A stretch of 64,000 bases of DNA, taken from positions 1 through 64,000 of the forward strand of contig JAQSWD010000005.1 of the NCBI GenBank assembly GCA_029266835.1, given 5' to 3'. The position numbers and the translations under genes were made by a program. Of this stretch, positions 45,197-53,953 are shown in pieces. The notes below the pieces were generated by a model. That model searched no databases. It had not been told where the DNA came from and saw nothing but the letters and a program-made list of their open reading frames with translations. Origin of the DNA: Steroidobacteraceae bacterium. GTDB taxonomy: Bacteria; Pseudomonadota; Gammaproteobacteria; Steroidobacterales; Steroidobacteraceae. Numbering within the stretch: position 1 is the stretch's first letter; every line of letters begins with the position of its first letter.

Positions 45197-47005
45197 ATGG
45201 GTTGGCGTACCAAGTCCATTGCTCAGGTCCAGACCGAATTCGAACGTGGCGAGCTGAAGCGCACGCTGGGTCCATGGCATCTGGTGCTGTTCGGCATCGG
45301 TTGCATCATCGGTGCGGGCATCTTCGTGCGTACCGGCACGGCGGCCGCGCAGTACGCAGGGCCGGCGGTCATCATCTCTTTCATCATCGCCGGCGTGGTC
45401 TGCGCACTCGCGGGCCTGTGTTATGCCGAGCTGGCGTCGATGCTGCCGGTGTCCGGATCCGCATACACGTACTCGTACACCACCGTCGGTGAGTTCGGCG
45501 CCTGGATCATGGGCGCGCTGTTGCTCCTCGAATATGCCCTCGCCGCGTCGGTGGTCGCGGTCGGGTGGTCGGGGTATGCGGTCAGTCTGCTGCATGACAT
45601 AGGAGCCGATCTTCCGGCGCAGCTCACGCAGCCCTGGGGTCATCTCGTGGTGACGGCGTTGACGAGCATCGGTCTCACCGATCCCACGGTCAGTCTCAAT
45701 GGTGTATCCGCGACGCTGGCTGATGGCAGCACGGTCCAGTTCTTCTCGCAGGGTTCGGCCACCATCCAGGGAGCGTTCACCACCAGCATCGGGCAGTACG
45801 ACATGGTGAAGCCGGCCGCTGATGGCGCCTATGCGCTGATCAATGCGCTGGACATCCCGGTGCCCGATGCGGCGACCGCGACGCTCGCCGAGACCACCAA
45901 GGTCATGGACCCGGCGACGCGCGCGCTTCGCGAGCTGGCCACCGGCACCGTGGTCAACGTGCCCGCGGGTGCGGTGGTGCAGTTGCCAGCTAACACCGCG
46001 GTGGCATTGCCCGCCGGCGCCGTCGTCACGGCGCTGTTCAACCTTCCTGCGGTGTTCATCACGCTCTCGGTCACGGTACTGCTGGTGCTCGGTGTGTCCG
46101 AATCCGCAACCGTGAACAACATCATCGTGGCCATCAAGGTGACGGTGATCCTGTTGTTCATCGCGGTGGGCGCGTTCTTCATCAATTCGGCCAATTGGCA
46201 ACCCTTCATTCCCGAACCCACGGGCGTGGAGAATCAGTTCGGTTGGGACGGCATCATCCGTGCCGCGACTATTGTCTTCTTTGCCTACATCGGCTTCGAG
46301 GCGGTCTCGACCGCGGGCCAGGAGGCCAAGAATCCCAAGAAGGACATGCCGATCGGCATCCTGGGGTCGCTGGTCGTCTGCACCATTCTCTACATGCTGA
46401 CGGCGGCGGTGCTCACCGGCGTGGTGTCCTTCACCAAGCTCAACGTGGCGGCGCCTGTCGCCACCGCGGTGGACACATTCGGTCCGGAGTGGAGCTGGCT
46501 GGCCAAGCTCATCAAGATTGGCGCGATCGCGGGATTGTCATCCGTGGTGCTGGTGCTGATGTTCGGCCAGACGCGCGTGTTTTATTCCATGTCACGCGAT
46601 GGGCTGCTGCCAAAGTCCCTGGGCAAGGTGCATCCCAAGTTCAAGACGCCCTGGATCAACACGATCATCGTGGGTCTCGTGGTCTCGGCCTTCGCAGCGG
46701 TGTACGACATCAACCGCCTGGGTGACCTGACATCGGTGGGCACGCTGGTTGCATTCGGACTGGTGTGCTTCTCGGTCATCTGGCTTCGCTACCAGCGTCC
46801 GGACCTGGACAGGCATTTCAAGGTGCCTTTCTTCCCGATCCTGCCGGGGCTCGGTGTGCTGGCCTGTTTCGCGCTGGCCTACATCGGGGTGGAGCAGAAC
46901 ATCCGCATCTGGTTCATGTGGTTCATCCTCATCGCCATCGCGGTGTACTTCATCTACCCGTACTGGGTCAGCCCGTTGCGCAACAAGGCCAGGGAAGCCG
47001 GCTGA
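45197..47005 (+). CDS. APC-family amino acid permease with a large extra loop
   Basis: 602 aa, longer than the usual 460-500. Start at 45197 (MGWRTKSIAQVQTEF) with GCGGGGTC upstream. The core matches cationic amino acid transporter/YfnA-type permeases: VLFGIGCIIGAGIFVRTGTAA, AYIGFEAVSTAGQEAKNP, MFGQTRVFYSMSRDGLLP. Between the third helix (ends near 132) and FNLPAVFITLSVTVLLVLG (from 281) lies an insertion of roughly 115-130 residues that is hydrophilic and ends in a three-fold repeat (NVPAGAVVQ, LPANTAVA, LPAGAVVT). It probably faces outside the membrane. Amino-acid specificity unknown. Confidence 0.9.
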   Translation: MGWRTKSIAQVQTEFERGELKRTLGPWHLVLFGIGCIIGAGIFVRTGTAAAQYAGPAVIISFIIAGVVCALAGLCYAELASMLPVSGSAYTYSYTTVGEFGAWIMGALLLLEYALAASVVAVGWSGYAVSLLHDIGADLPAQLTQPWGHLVVTALTSIGLTDPTVSLNGVSATLADGSTVQFFSQGSATIQGAFTTSIGQYDMVKPAADGAYALINALDIPVPDAATATLAETTKVMDPATRALRELATGTVVNVPAGAVVQLPANTAVALPAGAVVTALFNLPAVFITLSVTVLLVLGVSESATVNNIIVAIKVTVILLFIAVGAFFINSANWQPFIPEPTGVENQFGWDGIIRAATIVFFAYIGFEAVSTAGQEAKNPKKDMPIGILGSLVVCTILYMLTAAVLTGVVSFTKLNVAAPVATAVDTFGPEWSWLAKLIKIGAIAGLSSVVLVLMFGQTRVFYSMSRDGLLPKSLGKVHPKFKTPWINTIIVGLVVSAFAAVYDINRLGDLTSVGTLVAFGLVCFSVIWLRYQRPDLDRHFKVPFFPILPGLGVLACFALAYIGVEQNIRIWFMWFILIAIAVYFIYPYWVSPLRNKAREAG

Positions 47006-47032
47006 TCCCGCCGGTAGTCAGGCAATGGAACC

Positions 47033-47065
47033 AGGGCCGCCCGCGCAAGCAGGCGGCCCTTTTTT
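47033..47065 (+). terminator. Rho-independent terminator after permease
   Basis: GGGCCGCC, 10-base loop, GGCGGCCC followed by six T. Ends the permease transcript 12 bases before the stop of convergent suhB. Confidence 0.85.
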
Positions 47066-47076
47066 CTTGCGAGGGC

Positions 47077-47871
47077 TTACTCGAGACCGGGTGGAACGTG
47101 CGGCGCGAGTTCGGCGACCAGCGCCGCGTAGATCTTGGGTGTGCCGGCGATGACATTGCCGGTGAGCTTGTAGTCGCCACCGGTCAGCGTGCCGATGCGG
47201 CCGCCGGCCTCGGTGATCAGCAGCGACCCCGCGGCCGTATCCCAGGGCTTGAGGCCCATTTCCCAAAAGCCATCGACGCGGCCCGCGGCCACGTAGGCCA
47301 GGTCCAGCGCCGCGGCGCCGGGCCGGCGCAGGCCCGCGACCTTCATCATGACCGTGCGAAGCATGGCCAGGTATTCATCCACCCAGGGAGAATCCTGGCG
47401 GAACGGAAAACCCGTGGCGACGAGAGAGCCTTCCAGCGTGGCTTGTTTGCTCACGCGAATGCGCCGCCCATCGAGCTGCGCACCATCGCCGCGCGAGGCG
47501 GTGAACAGTTCCTGGCGCATGGGGTCGAACACCACGGCGTGCTCCATGCGTCCACGAATCTGCACGCCGATGGACACGGCGAAGGTGGGGAAGCCATGCA
47601 GGAAATTGGTGGTGCCATCGAGCGGGTCGATGATCCAGACCACGTCGTTGTTACCGGACGCACCACTTTCCTCGCCGAGGAAGGCGTGGTCGGGATGCAG
47701 CCGGCGCACGGTCTCGATGATGTCGGCCTCGGCGGCGCGATCGACTTCGGAAACGTAGTCGTTGCGGCCCTTGGTATGGATCTCCACGGATTCGAGCCGC
47801 GGGATGGCGCGGACGATGATGTCGCCGGCTCGGCGCGCGGCGCGCACCGCGATATTGAGTAAAGGCTGCAT
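47077..47871 (-). CDS. suhB: Inositol-1-monophosphatase family protein SuhB
   Basis: 264 aa. Start at MQPLLNIAVRAARRAGD; a longer frame reaches into trmJ and is not used. Metal-binding motifs: GEESG, IDPLDGTTNFLHGFP and KPWDTAAGSLLITEAGG. In E. coli SuhB also binds RNA polymerase and supports rRNA synthesis. Its divergent placement next to trmJ and iscS matches the gammaproteobacterial order suhB-trmJ-isc. Confidence 0.96.
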   Translation of the reverse strand: MQPLLNIAVRAARRAGDIIVRAIPRLESVEIHTKGRNDYVSEVDRAAEADIIETVRRLHPDHAFLGEESGASGNNDVVWIIDPLDGTTNFLHGFPTFAVSIGVQIRGRMEHAVVFDPMRQELFTASRGDGAQLDGRRIRVSKQATLEGSLVATGFPFRQDSPWVDEYLAMLRTVMMKVAGLRRPGAAALDLAYVAAGRVDGFWEMGLKPWDTAAGSLLITEAGGRIGTLTGGDYKLTGNVIAGTPKIYAALVAELAPHVPPGLE

Positions 47872-47911
47872 AAACGGGTGGTTACGGGATGGCGGGCCAA
47901 AAAGGGCCGCT

Positions 47912-48691
47912 ATGATACAGGCCGTGCCGCTGACCGCCATTCGCATCGTGCTCGTCGAACCCTCGCATCCGGGAAACATCGGGGCGGTGGCTCGCGCCAT
48001 GAAAAACATGGGTTTGTCCGACCTCGTCCTGGTACGCCCGAAGGCTTATCCGCATCCGGACGCCAGCGCGCGCGCTTCGGGCGCCGGCGACCTTCTGGAC
48101 CGGGCGCGCGTCGTGGACAGCGTGACCGACGCAGTGGCCGATGTGGGCTTCGTGGCGGCCACCACCTCGCGTCCACGCGACCAGAATTTCCGCGCGCTGG
48201 ACCTGCATGATGCCGCCGCGCGCATCTTCGAGATGAGCCAGCGCGGCCCGGCGGCCGTGTTGTTCGGCGCCGAGCGCACCGGCCTCACCAACGAAGAGCT
48301 GGCGCTGGCGCACCTGCTGATCCGCATCCCCGCGAACCCTGACTACCCGTCGCTGAATCTCGCGATGGCCGTGCAACTCACCACCTACGAGCTGTTCCGG
48401 GCCGCGGGATCGCCGGCCAGTTCGCGTCCGTTGTCCGAGCCCGTGGTGCCGCTGGCGCCCGGCGCCGACATGGAGCGCTTCTACACCCACCTGCAGCAGG
48501 TCATGGATGAGGTGGACTTCAAGGACCGCACCGTGGGCGGCACGCACCTGATGACGCGCATCCGCCGGCTGTTCCAGCGCTGCGAGATGGACCAGAACGA
48601 GGTCAACATCCTGCGCGGCATCCTCACGTCGGTGCAGCAGAAGCGGATCCGCGCCGGAGGCGCGCGCAAGAACGAGGCGCCGGGCGAGTGA
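47912..48691 (+). CDS. trmJ: tRNA (cytidine/uridine-2'-O-)-methyltransferase TrmJ
   Basis: 259 aa SPOUT methyltransferase modifying position 32 of tRNA. N-terminal IRIVLVEPSHPGNIGAVARA, then FGAERTGLTNEEL and PSLNLAMAVQLTTYELF form the trefoil knot SAM site. Start ATG 47912. Overlaps the iscS-fusion gene by 4 bp. In E. coli it is next to iscR, which is absent here, so the desulfurase follows trmJ directly. Confidence 0.96.
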   Translation: MIQAVPLTAIRIVLVEPSHPGNIGAVARAMKNMGLSDLVLVRPKAYPHPDASARASGAGDLLDRARVVDSVTDAVADVGFVAATTSRPRDQNFRALDLHDAAARIFEMSQRGPAAVLFGAERTGLTNEELALAHLLIRIPANPDYPSLNLAMAVQLTTYELFRAAGSPASSRPLSEPVVPLAPGADMERFYTHLQQVMDEVDFKDRTVGGTHLMTRIRRLFQRCEMDQNEVNILRGILTSVQQKRIRAGGARKNEAPGE

Positions 48692-50301
48692 CTATCTACC
48701 TGGACTACGCGGCCACCACGCCCGTGGATCCGGGCGTGGCGGAGGCCATGGTCGCCGTGCTCAACTCGCCCACGTTGCAGGGTAACTCCGCCTCGGCCAC
48801 GCACGGCGCGGGGCATTCGGCGAGCCAGGTCGTGGAGATGGGCCGCATCGCGGTGGCCCGGCTCATCGGCACCCGCGCGCGCCAGATCATCTTCACTTCC
48901 GGCGCCACCGAGTCCAACAACCTGGCCATCCAGGGTGTGGCCTCCGCGGCGCGGCGCATCGCCGAGGCCTTGCCCGCCACCGCGCGCAAACAGCCGCATT
49001 TCGTCAGTGCGCGCACCGAACACAGATCCGTGCTCGACACGTTCAGGGAGCTGGAGCGGCAGGGCGCCGATGTCACCTGGATCGAGCCCGATGAATGGGG
49101 CCGCGTACCGCCCGAGGCCGTGCGCACGGCGCTGCGTGACGAAACGCTGCTGGTGTCGATCATGCATGCCAACAACGAGCTGGGCTGCATCAACGACATC
49201 GCCGGCATCGCCGCGGTGTGTCGGGAGCGCGGCGTGCTGCTGCATTCCGACGCCAGCCAGAGCGCCGGCAAGATCGCTTGCGACGTGGGAGTGCTCGGCG
49301 TCGATTTCCTTTCGTTCACTGCGCACAAGATTCACGGACCCAAGGGCATCGGCGCGTTGTACGTGCGCGAGAGCGCTCGGCCGAAAATCGCGCCCATCCA
49401 GTTCGGCGGTGGCCATGAACGCGGATTGCGCTCCGGCACGCTGGCCACGCACCAGGTCGCGGGCTTCGGCCGGGCGGCGGTAATCGCCGCCGAGCGGCGT
49501 GCCGCCGATGCCGCGTACGCGCATGCCTTGCGCGCCAGGCTGACTCGCGATCTCGAGGCGATCCCCGGCGCGCTCTTCAACACGCGGCCGGGCGATGAAT
49601 CGCTGCCCGGCATCCTCAACGTTTCATTCGAGGGAGTGGAAGGAGAAAGCCTGGTCGTCGCTATCCCGGACGTTGCCCTGTCGACCGGGTCGGCGTGCAG
49701 CTCGGCCACGCGCGAGCCCAGTTATGTGTTGCGCGCGCTGGGCCGCGATACCGAGCTGGCGCAAAGTTCGCTCCGGCTGAGTTTCGGGCGCTTCAGCACC
49801 GAAGCGGAGATCGACCACACCGCCAGGGCCATCCGCCGCGAGGTCTCGCGACTGCGCCAGATCGCGGGTGGACAGGGCATTCCGGGCGCGTCTACCGAGG
49901 AACCGGACAGTGACGGCCCCACCTCCCAGGCTTCCGGCCTGTCGTCGGTGCTCGTGCCGTATTTTCGGAAGGCGCCACGTCCCCCGGAATACCCCGAAGG
50001 CGGCTCGCTGCCGGCCAGCGTCCGCCACGGCAAGGCCGGGCGCAGGTGCGATGGGGCCGAGGTGCGCTTCGAACTGCATATCGAGGGCGGGTTTGTGAAA
50101 AGCGCCCGTTCCACTGCGTACGGATGCCCCCATACTCTGGGCGTGACGGCCTGGTTATGTGAGGTTCTCGTAGGCCGCCGGCTCGACGCCGGCATCCCCG
50201 AAACCCCCGCAGAATGGGCCGCGCATTTCGAGGTGCCGGCCGAGAAACTTGGCCGGTTGTTGATCGTCGAAGATGCATTACGCGCGGCATTTGCCGGGTA
50301 G
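48688..50301 (+). CDS. iscS: Cysteine desulfurase fused to a degenerate IscU-like domain
   Basis: 537 aa; IscS is about 404. Residues 1-395 are a complete desulfurase: PLP lysine K214 ([11 protein letters not shown]), PLP-stacking H112 region (TEHRSVLDT) and active-site C337 in [15 protein letters not shown]. Residues about 421-537 resemble Isc[16 protein letters not shown] matches the HYENPRNVG start, C454 aligns with C37, AYGC480 with TYGC63, and [11 protein letters not shown] with ILAEDAIKAAI. The third ligand C106 aligns with R523, H105 with G522, and the HscA motif LPPVK reads VPAEK. iscA follows after 37 bp. Overlaps trmJ by GTGA. Confidence 0.9.
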   Translation: MTIYLDYAATTPVDPGVAEAMVAVLNSPTLQGNSASATHGAGHSASQVVEMGRIAVARLIGTRARQIIFTSGATESNNLAIQGVASAARRIAEALPATARKQPHFVSARTEHRSVLDTFRELERQGADVTWIEPDEWGRVPPEAVRTALRDETLLVSIMHANNELGCINDIAGIAAVCRERGVLLHSDASQSAGKIACDVGVLGVDFLSFTAHKIHGPKGIGALYVRESARPKIAPIQFGGGHERGLRSGTLATHQVAGFGRAAVIAAERRAADAAYAHALRARLTRDLEAIPGALFNTRPGDESLPGILNVSFEGVEGESLVVAIPDVALSTGSACSSATREPSYVLRALGRDTELAQSSLRLSFGRFSTEAEIDHTARAIRREVSRLRQIAGGQGIPGASTEEPDSDGPTSQASGLSSVLVPYFRKAPRPPEYPEGGSLPASVRHGKAGRRCDGAEVRFELHIEGGFVKSARSTAYGCPHTLGVTAWLCEVLVGRRLDAGIPETPAEWAAHFEVPAEKLGRLLIVEDALRAAFAG

Positions 50302-50309
50302 ATTTCCCG

Positions 50310-50315
50310 TAAAAT
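50310..50315 (+). promoter_or_regulatory. Candidate -10 box for iscA
   Basis: TAAAAT followed by CGCGC, 24 bases before the iscA ATG and just after the fusion-gene stop. No clear -35. Confidence 0.3.
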
Positions 50316-50338
50316 CGCGCTTCAGGAACGGATCGCCA

Positions 50339-50662
50339 ATGGCCATTTCTCTTACACCCGCCGCCGCCGAACGCGTCAAGGGCTTCATCGCCGCCCGAGG
50401 CAAGGGCCTGGGCCTGCGCCTGGGTGTCCGCAAGACCGGCTGCTCGGGGTTTGCCTACGTCGTGAATTACGCCGATGACAGCCAGCCCAGGGACCTCGTG
50501 TTCGAGGATCAGGGCGTTAAGGTGTTCGTGGACCCCGAAAGCCTGCCGCTGATCAACGGCACCACGGTCGACTTCGTCAAACAGGGCCTCAACGAGGCCT
50601 TCCGCTTCCATAACCCCAACATCAAGGGCGAGTGCGGCTGCGGGGAGAGCTTTTCGGTTTAA
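50339..50662 (+). CDS. iscA: Iron-sulfur cluster assembly protein IscA
   Basis: 107 aa A-type carrier. The three conserved cysteines are in KTGCSGFAY (C35) and GECGCGESF (C99, C101). N-terminal [16 protein letters not shown] is typical. ATG 50339 is used; the upstream frame overlaps the desulfurase fusion. It is the only other isc gene left in this locus. Confidence 0.94.
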   Translation: MAISLTPAAAERVKGFIAARGKGLGLRLGVRKTGCSGFAYVVNYADDSQPRDLVFEDQGVKVFVDPESLPLINGTTVDFVKQGLNEAFRFHNPNIKGECGCGESFSV

Positions 50663-50690
50663 GTTTCAGCAAGTTAACTGGGGTTTCCAG

Positions 50691-50696
50691 TACAAT
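50691..50696 (+). promoter_or_regulatory. Candidate -10 box for ndk
   Basis: TACAAT (5 of 6 consensus) followed by CGCGCGCC, 36 bases before the ndk ATG. Possible -35-like TTCAGC/TTAACT upstream at non-ideal spacing. Confidence 0.45.
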
Positions 50697-50732
50697 CGCG
50701 CGCCTTTCCAGACCCTACAAGGAATCTTTCGC

Positions 50733-51161
50733 ATGGCGCTCGAGCGCACCTTTTCGATCATCAAGCCCGACGGCGTTGCCCGCAATCTCATCGGCCAGGT
50801 CCTGAGCCGTTTCGAGAAGGCCGGCCTCAAGGTCGTGGCCGCCCGCATGCAGCATCTCTCCCAGCGTGACGCCGAAGGTTTCTATGCCGTGCACGCCGCG
50901 CGTCCGTTCTTCAAGGACCTCGTGAAGTACATGACCTCCGGTCCCGTGCTGCTGCAGGTGCTCGAAGGTGAGAACGCCATCGCGAAGAACCGCGAGATCA
51001 TGGGCGCCACCGATCCGAAGAAGGCCGCCCCCGGCACGATCCGCGCCGATTTCGCCGAGAGCATCGAGGCGAACACCGTGCACGGTTCGGACGCCCCGGA
51101 AACCGCGGCTACCGAGATCGCGTACTTCTTCCGCTCGACGGAGATCTGCCCGCGCGGCTGA
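50733..51161 (+). CDS. ndk: Nucleoside diphosphate kinase
   Basis: 142 aa. Transfers the gamma-phosphate between NTPs through a phosphohistidine, here in [20 protein letters not shown] (cited residues around 115-134; the histidine is in VHGSD). The N-terminal [18 protein letters not shown] is diagnostic. One-base overlap with rlmN (TGATG). Same order as in E. coli, where ndk precedes rlmN. Confidence 0.98.
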   Translation: MALERTFSIIKPDGVARNLIGQVLSRFEKAGLKVVAARMQHLSQRDAEGFYAVHAARPFFKDLVKYMTSGPVLLQVLEGENAIAKNREIMGATDPKKAAPGTIRADFAESIEANTVHGSDAPETAATEIAYFFRSTEICPRG

Positions 51162-52264
51162 TGCCTCGCGACAGAACAGACGGCATGTCTGCCGCAGCCG
51201 AAACTCCGCGCACGAATCTCCTCGGTCTCCCGAAGGCCGAGCTGGAGTCGTACGTCGCGGAGCTGGGCAGCAAACCTTTCCGCGCGCGCCAGGTGATGAA
51301 CTGGCTGTACAAGCGCGGCGAGGGCGACATCGCCAGCATGACGGACCTGGCCAAGGACTTCCGCGCGCAGCTGGTGCAGCGCGCGGAAGTCAAACTACCC
51401 GAGATCGTGAAGACCCAGGTGGCCTCCGACGGCACGCGCAAGTGGCTGCTGTCGGGCGAGGAAGACCGCGGCACGTTGTGCATCTCCTCGCAGGTGGGCT
51501 GCGTGCTCGACTGCTCGTTCTGCTCCACGGCGCAGCAGGGCTTCAACCGCAACCTCACCACCGCCGAGATCGTCGGCCAGGTGTGGCTGGCGAACAAGGA
51601 GCTCGGCTGGAAGGTAGGTGACGATCGCATCATCACCAACATCGTGCTCATGGGCATGGGTGAGCCACTGGCGAACTTCCGCAACGTCATCCCGGCCATC
51701 AAGATCTTCCTCGACGACCTGGGCTTCGACATCTCGCGCCGCCGCGTCACCTTGAGCACCTCGGGTCTCGTGCCGCAGATCTACAAGCTGGCCGAGGAAG
51801 TGAATTGCGCGCTGGCCGTGTCGCTGCACGCGCCCAACGACGATCTGCGCAACGAACTCGTGCCCATCAACCGCAAGCACAACATCGCCGAGCTGCTCGA
51901 GGCCTGCTGGCACTACCTCGACGAACAGAACGGCCGCAGCGTCACGTTCGAATACGTGATGCTCGACGGCGTCAACGACCAGCCCGATCACGCCCGCCAG
52001 CTCGCCAAACTACTGCGCGGCAAGCCGGCCAAGCTCAACCTCATTCCGTTCAATCCTTTTCCGGGAACGCAATATCGCCGCTCGCCGCAGGCGGCCATCG
52101 AGCGCTTCCGGGATGAGCTCATGCAGCGTGATCTCATCGTGACCATTCGCAAGACGCGCGGCGACGACATCGATGCGGCCTGCGGGCAACTCGCGGGCCA
52201 GGTCACCGATCGCACGGTGGTGCGGCTGGGTTCCAAAACATTTGGATTGCAGGTGCGCGCATGA
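51161..52264 (+). CDS. rlmN: Dual-specificity 23S rRNA/tRNA adenine-C2 methyltransferase RlmN
   Basis: 367 aa radical SAM enzyme. Cluster motif CVLDCSFC, GMGEPLANF, and the methyl-transfer cysteine near the C-terminus in DIDAACGQLAG with its partner in CISSQVGC. An internal ATG at residue 9 (MSAAAETPR) is an alternative start. Overlaps pilW by 4 bp. Confidence 0.97.
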   Translation: MPRDRTDGMSAAAETPRTNLLGLPKAELESYVAELGSKPFRARQVMNWLYKRGEGDIASMTDLAKDFRAQLVQRAEVKLPEIVKTQVASDGTRKWLLSGEEDRGTLCISSQVGCVLDCSFCSTAQQGFNRNLTTAEIVGQVWLANKELGWKVGDDRIITNIVLMGMGEPLANFRNVIPAIKIFLDDLGFDISRRRVTLSTSGLVPQIYKLAEEVNCALAVSLHAPNDDLRNELVPINRKHNIAELLEACWHYLDEQNGRSVTFEYVMLDGVNDQPDHARQLAKLLRGKPAKLNLIPFNPFPGTQYRRSPQAAIERFRDELMQRDLIVTIRKTRGDDIDAACGQLAGQVTDRTVVRLGSKTFGLQVRA

Positions 52265-53022
52265 AATCTCTCGCAACCGTGGTTGCTGTCTCGCTGGTCG
52301 CCTTGCTTGCCGGATGCGTGAGCTCCGACGGACGCAAGGAGCTCAAGGGGGAAAGCGCGGACATCACCGCTTCCAAGGCAAACATCCAGCTGGGCACGGC
52401 CTATCTGCAGCAGGGCAAGTTCGCGCTGGCCAAGGAAAAGCTCGACAAGGCGCTGGGGCAGAATCCGAAGGACCCGGACGTTCACACCAGCCTCGGCCTG
52501 CTGTACGACCGCACCGGCGAGGTGAAGCTCGCCGACAAGCACTTCCGCGAAGCGCTGCGCCTCGCGCCCGACAGGCCCGACCTGTCGAACAATTACGCCA
52601 TCTACCTCTGCAAGAATGGCCGCGTGGAAGAGGGCGTCGACAAGTTCACGTCGGTGGCGGCCAACCGGTACTACCGTACGCCGGAAGTGGCGCTCACCAA
52701 TGCGGGTGTCTGTCTGCTCGGCGCCAAGAAATACGACGAAGCGCAGAAGAACCTGGCCGCGGCCATCAAGGCGCGGCCCAACTACAGCGAGGCCACCGTG
52801 CAGCTGGCCGCCCTGCACCTGGAACGCGCGCAACTGCCCGAGGCCCGCAAGGTGGTCGACACCTACATCAATGCCTTCCGGCCGAACCCCGATGTGCTGT
52901 TCGCCGCCGTGAGCGTGGCCCGCGCCTCGAAGGACAAACTCGCCGAAGAGAAATACTCGCGCACGCTGCGCATGGAATTCCCCGACTCGGCCCAGGCCCG
53001 CGCGCTCAAGCGCGGCAGCTGA
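52261..53022 (+). CDS. pilW: Type IV pilus biogenesis lipoprotein PilW/PilF
   Basis: 253 aa. Signal peptide with lipobox LLAGC (cysteine 19), then TPR repeats (AYLQQGKFALAKEKLDKAL, LGLLYDRTGEVKLADKHFREAL and others). In Pseudomonas PilF is the pilotin for the PilQ secretin. Conserved between rlmN and rodZ. Presence implies type IV pili encoded elsewhere. Confidence 0.93.
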   Translation: MKSLATVVAVSLVALLAGCVSSDGRKELKGESADITASKANIQLGTAYLQQGKFALAKEKLDKALGQNPKDPDVHTSLGLLYDRTGEVKLADKHFREALRLAPDRPDLSNNYAIYLCKNGRVEEGVDKFTSVAANRYYRTPEVALTNAGVCLLGAKKYDEAQKNLAAAIKARPNYSEATVQLAALHLERAQLPEARKVVDTYINAFRPNPDVLFAAVSVARASKDKLAEEKYSRTLRMEFPDSAQARALKRGS

Positions 53023-53028
53023 TGATCC

Positions 53029-53931
53029 ATGAGCGACACGGCGGCAAATCCGGAAAGTTCAGCGGCGCCGCGCGCGCCCGAGACTGCGGCTCCCGCCGTC
53101 GCGCGCTCCATCGGTGAGCGGCTGCGGGCCGGCCGGGAACGTGCGGGCCTGTCGATTGCCGCCGCCGCCGAGAAGTTGCACCTCGACCCCAAGGTCATCG
53201 AAGCGCTCGAAGCCGATCGGTTCGCGGAAGTCGGCGCGTCGGTATACGTGCGTGGACACCTGAAGCGGTATGGCGACTTCGTGGGGGAGCCCGGCGCCGA
53301 GCTCGTGACCATGTACAGCACGCGCGAGACCCGCGCCAAGGCGCCCGATCTCACGCAGGTGCCGCATGCCGAGAGGCGGGCGGATCCCCGCCGGCTGGTG
53401 ACACCGCTGGTCGCGCTGGGCAGCGGCGCCGTGTTGCTGGCCGCCATCTGGTGGGTGCTGGCGGGGTCGCAAACCAAGGCACCCGCGCCCTTGTCGCAGA
53501 CTTCGCCCGTGGTGTCGGGTGACTCGACGCCAGTCGCGCCGGCGCTGGCCGCCACGCCCGCCGCACTCGACACCAGTGCGATGGCGTCAACGCAGCCCCT
53601 GCCGGCGAGCACGCCGGAACCCGAGCCGGCGCCGCCGACGCCAGTCAAGGAACAACCCGCGCGCGAAATCCGCCTGCGGCTCGAACTGACCAACGACAGC
53701 TGGGTCGAAGTCTACGATTCGCGCGGCGAGCGCCTGTTCTATGACGTGGCGAGCGCCGGAAGCGTGCAGAGCGTCACCGGAAGGGGCCCGCTGCGCGTCG
53801 TGCTGGGCAACGCCGCGGGTGTGATCGTCGAAGTCGACGGCCAGGCGCGCGACATTCCCGAAGGCGCCGTCGATGGGGAAGGCGCCCGTTTCACCGTGAA
53901 TCGCTCCGGCTCGCTCTCGCGGGCCCGCTGA
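53029..53931 (+). CDS. rodZ: Cytoskeleton protein RodZ
   Basis: 300 aa. N-terminal HTH (IGERLRAGRERAGLSIAAAA, about 27-46) that binds MreB, one membrane helix (LVTPLVALGSGAVLLAAIWW, about 124-143), a Pro/Ala/Thr-rich periplasmic linker and the DUF4115 domain (LTNDSWVEVYDSRGERLFYD). Helps set rod shape. In many gammaproteobacteria ispG follows; here hisS does. Confidence 0.93.
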   Translation: MSDTAANPESSAAPRAPETAAPAVARSIGERLRAGRERAGLSIAAAAEKLHLDPKVIEALEADRFAEVGASVYVRGHLKRYGDFVGEPGAELVTMYSTRETRAKAPDLTQVPHAERRADPRRLVTPLVALGSGAVLLAAIWWVLAGSQTKAPAPLSQTSPVVSGDSTPVAPALAATPAALDTSAMASTQPLPASTPEPEPAPPTPVKEQPAREIRLRLELTNDSWVEVYDSRGERLFYDVASAGSVQSVTGRGPLRVVLGNAAGVIVEVDGQARDIPEGAVDGEGARFTVNRSGSLSRAR

Positions 53932-53953
53932 CCGAAGTAAAACTAACTACTAG

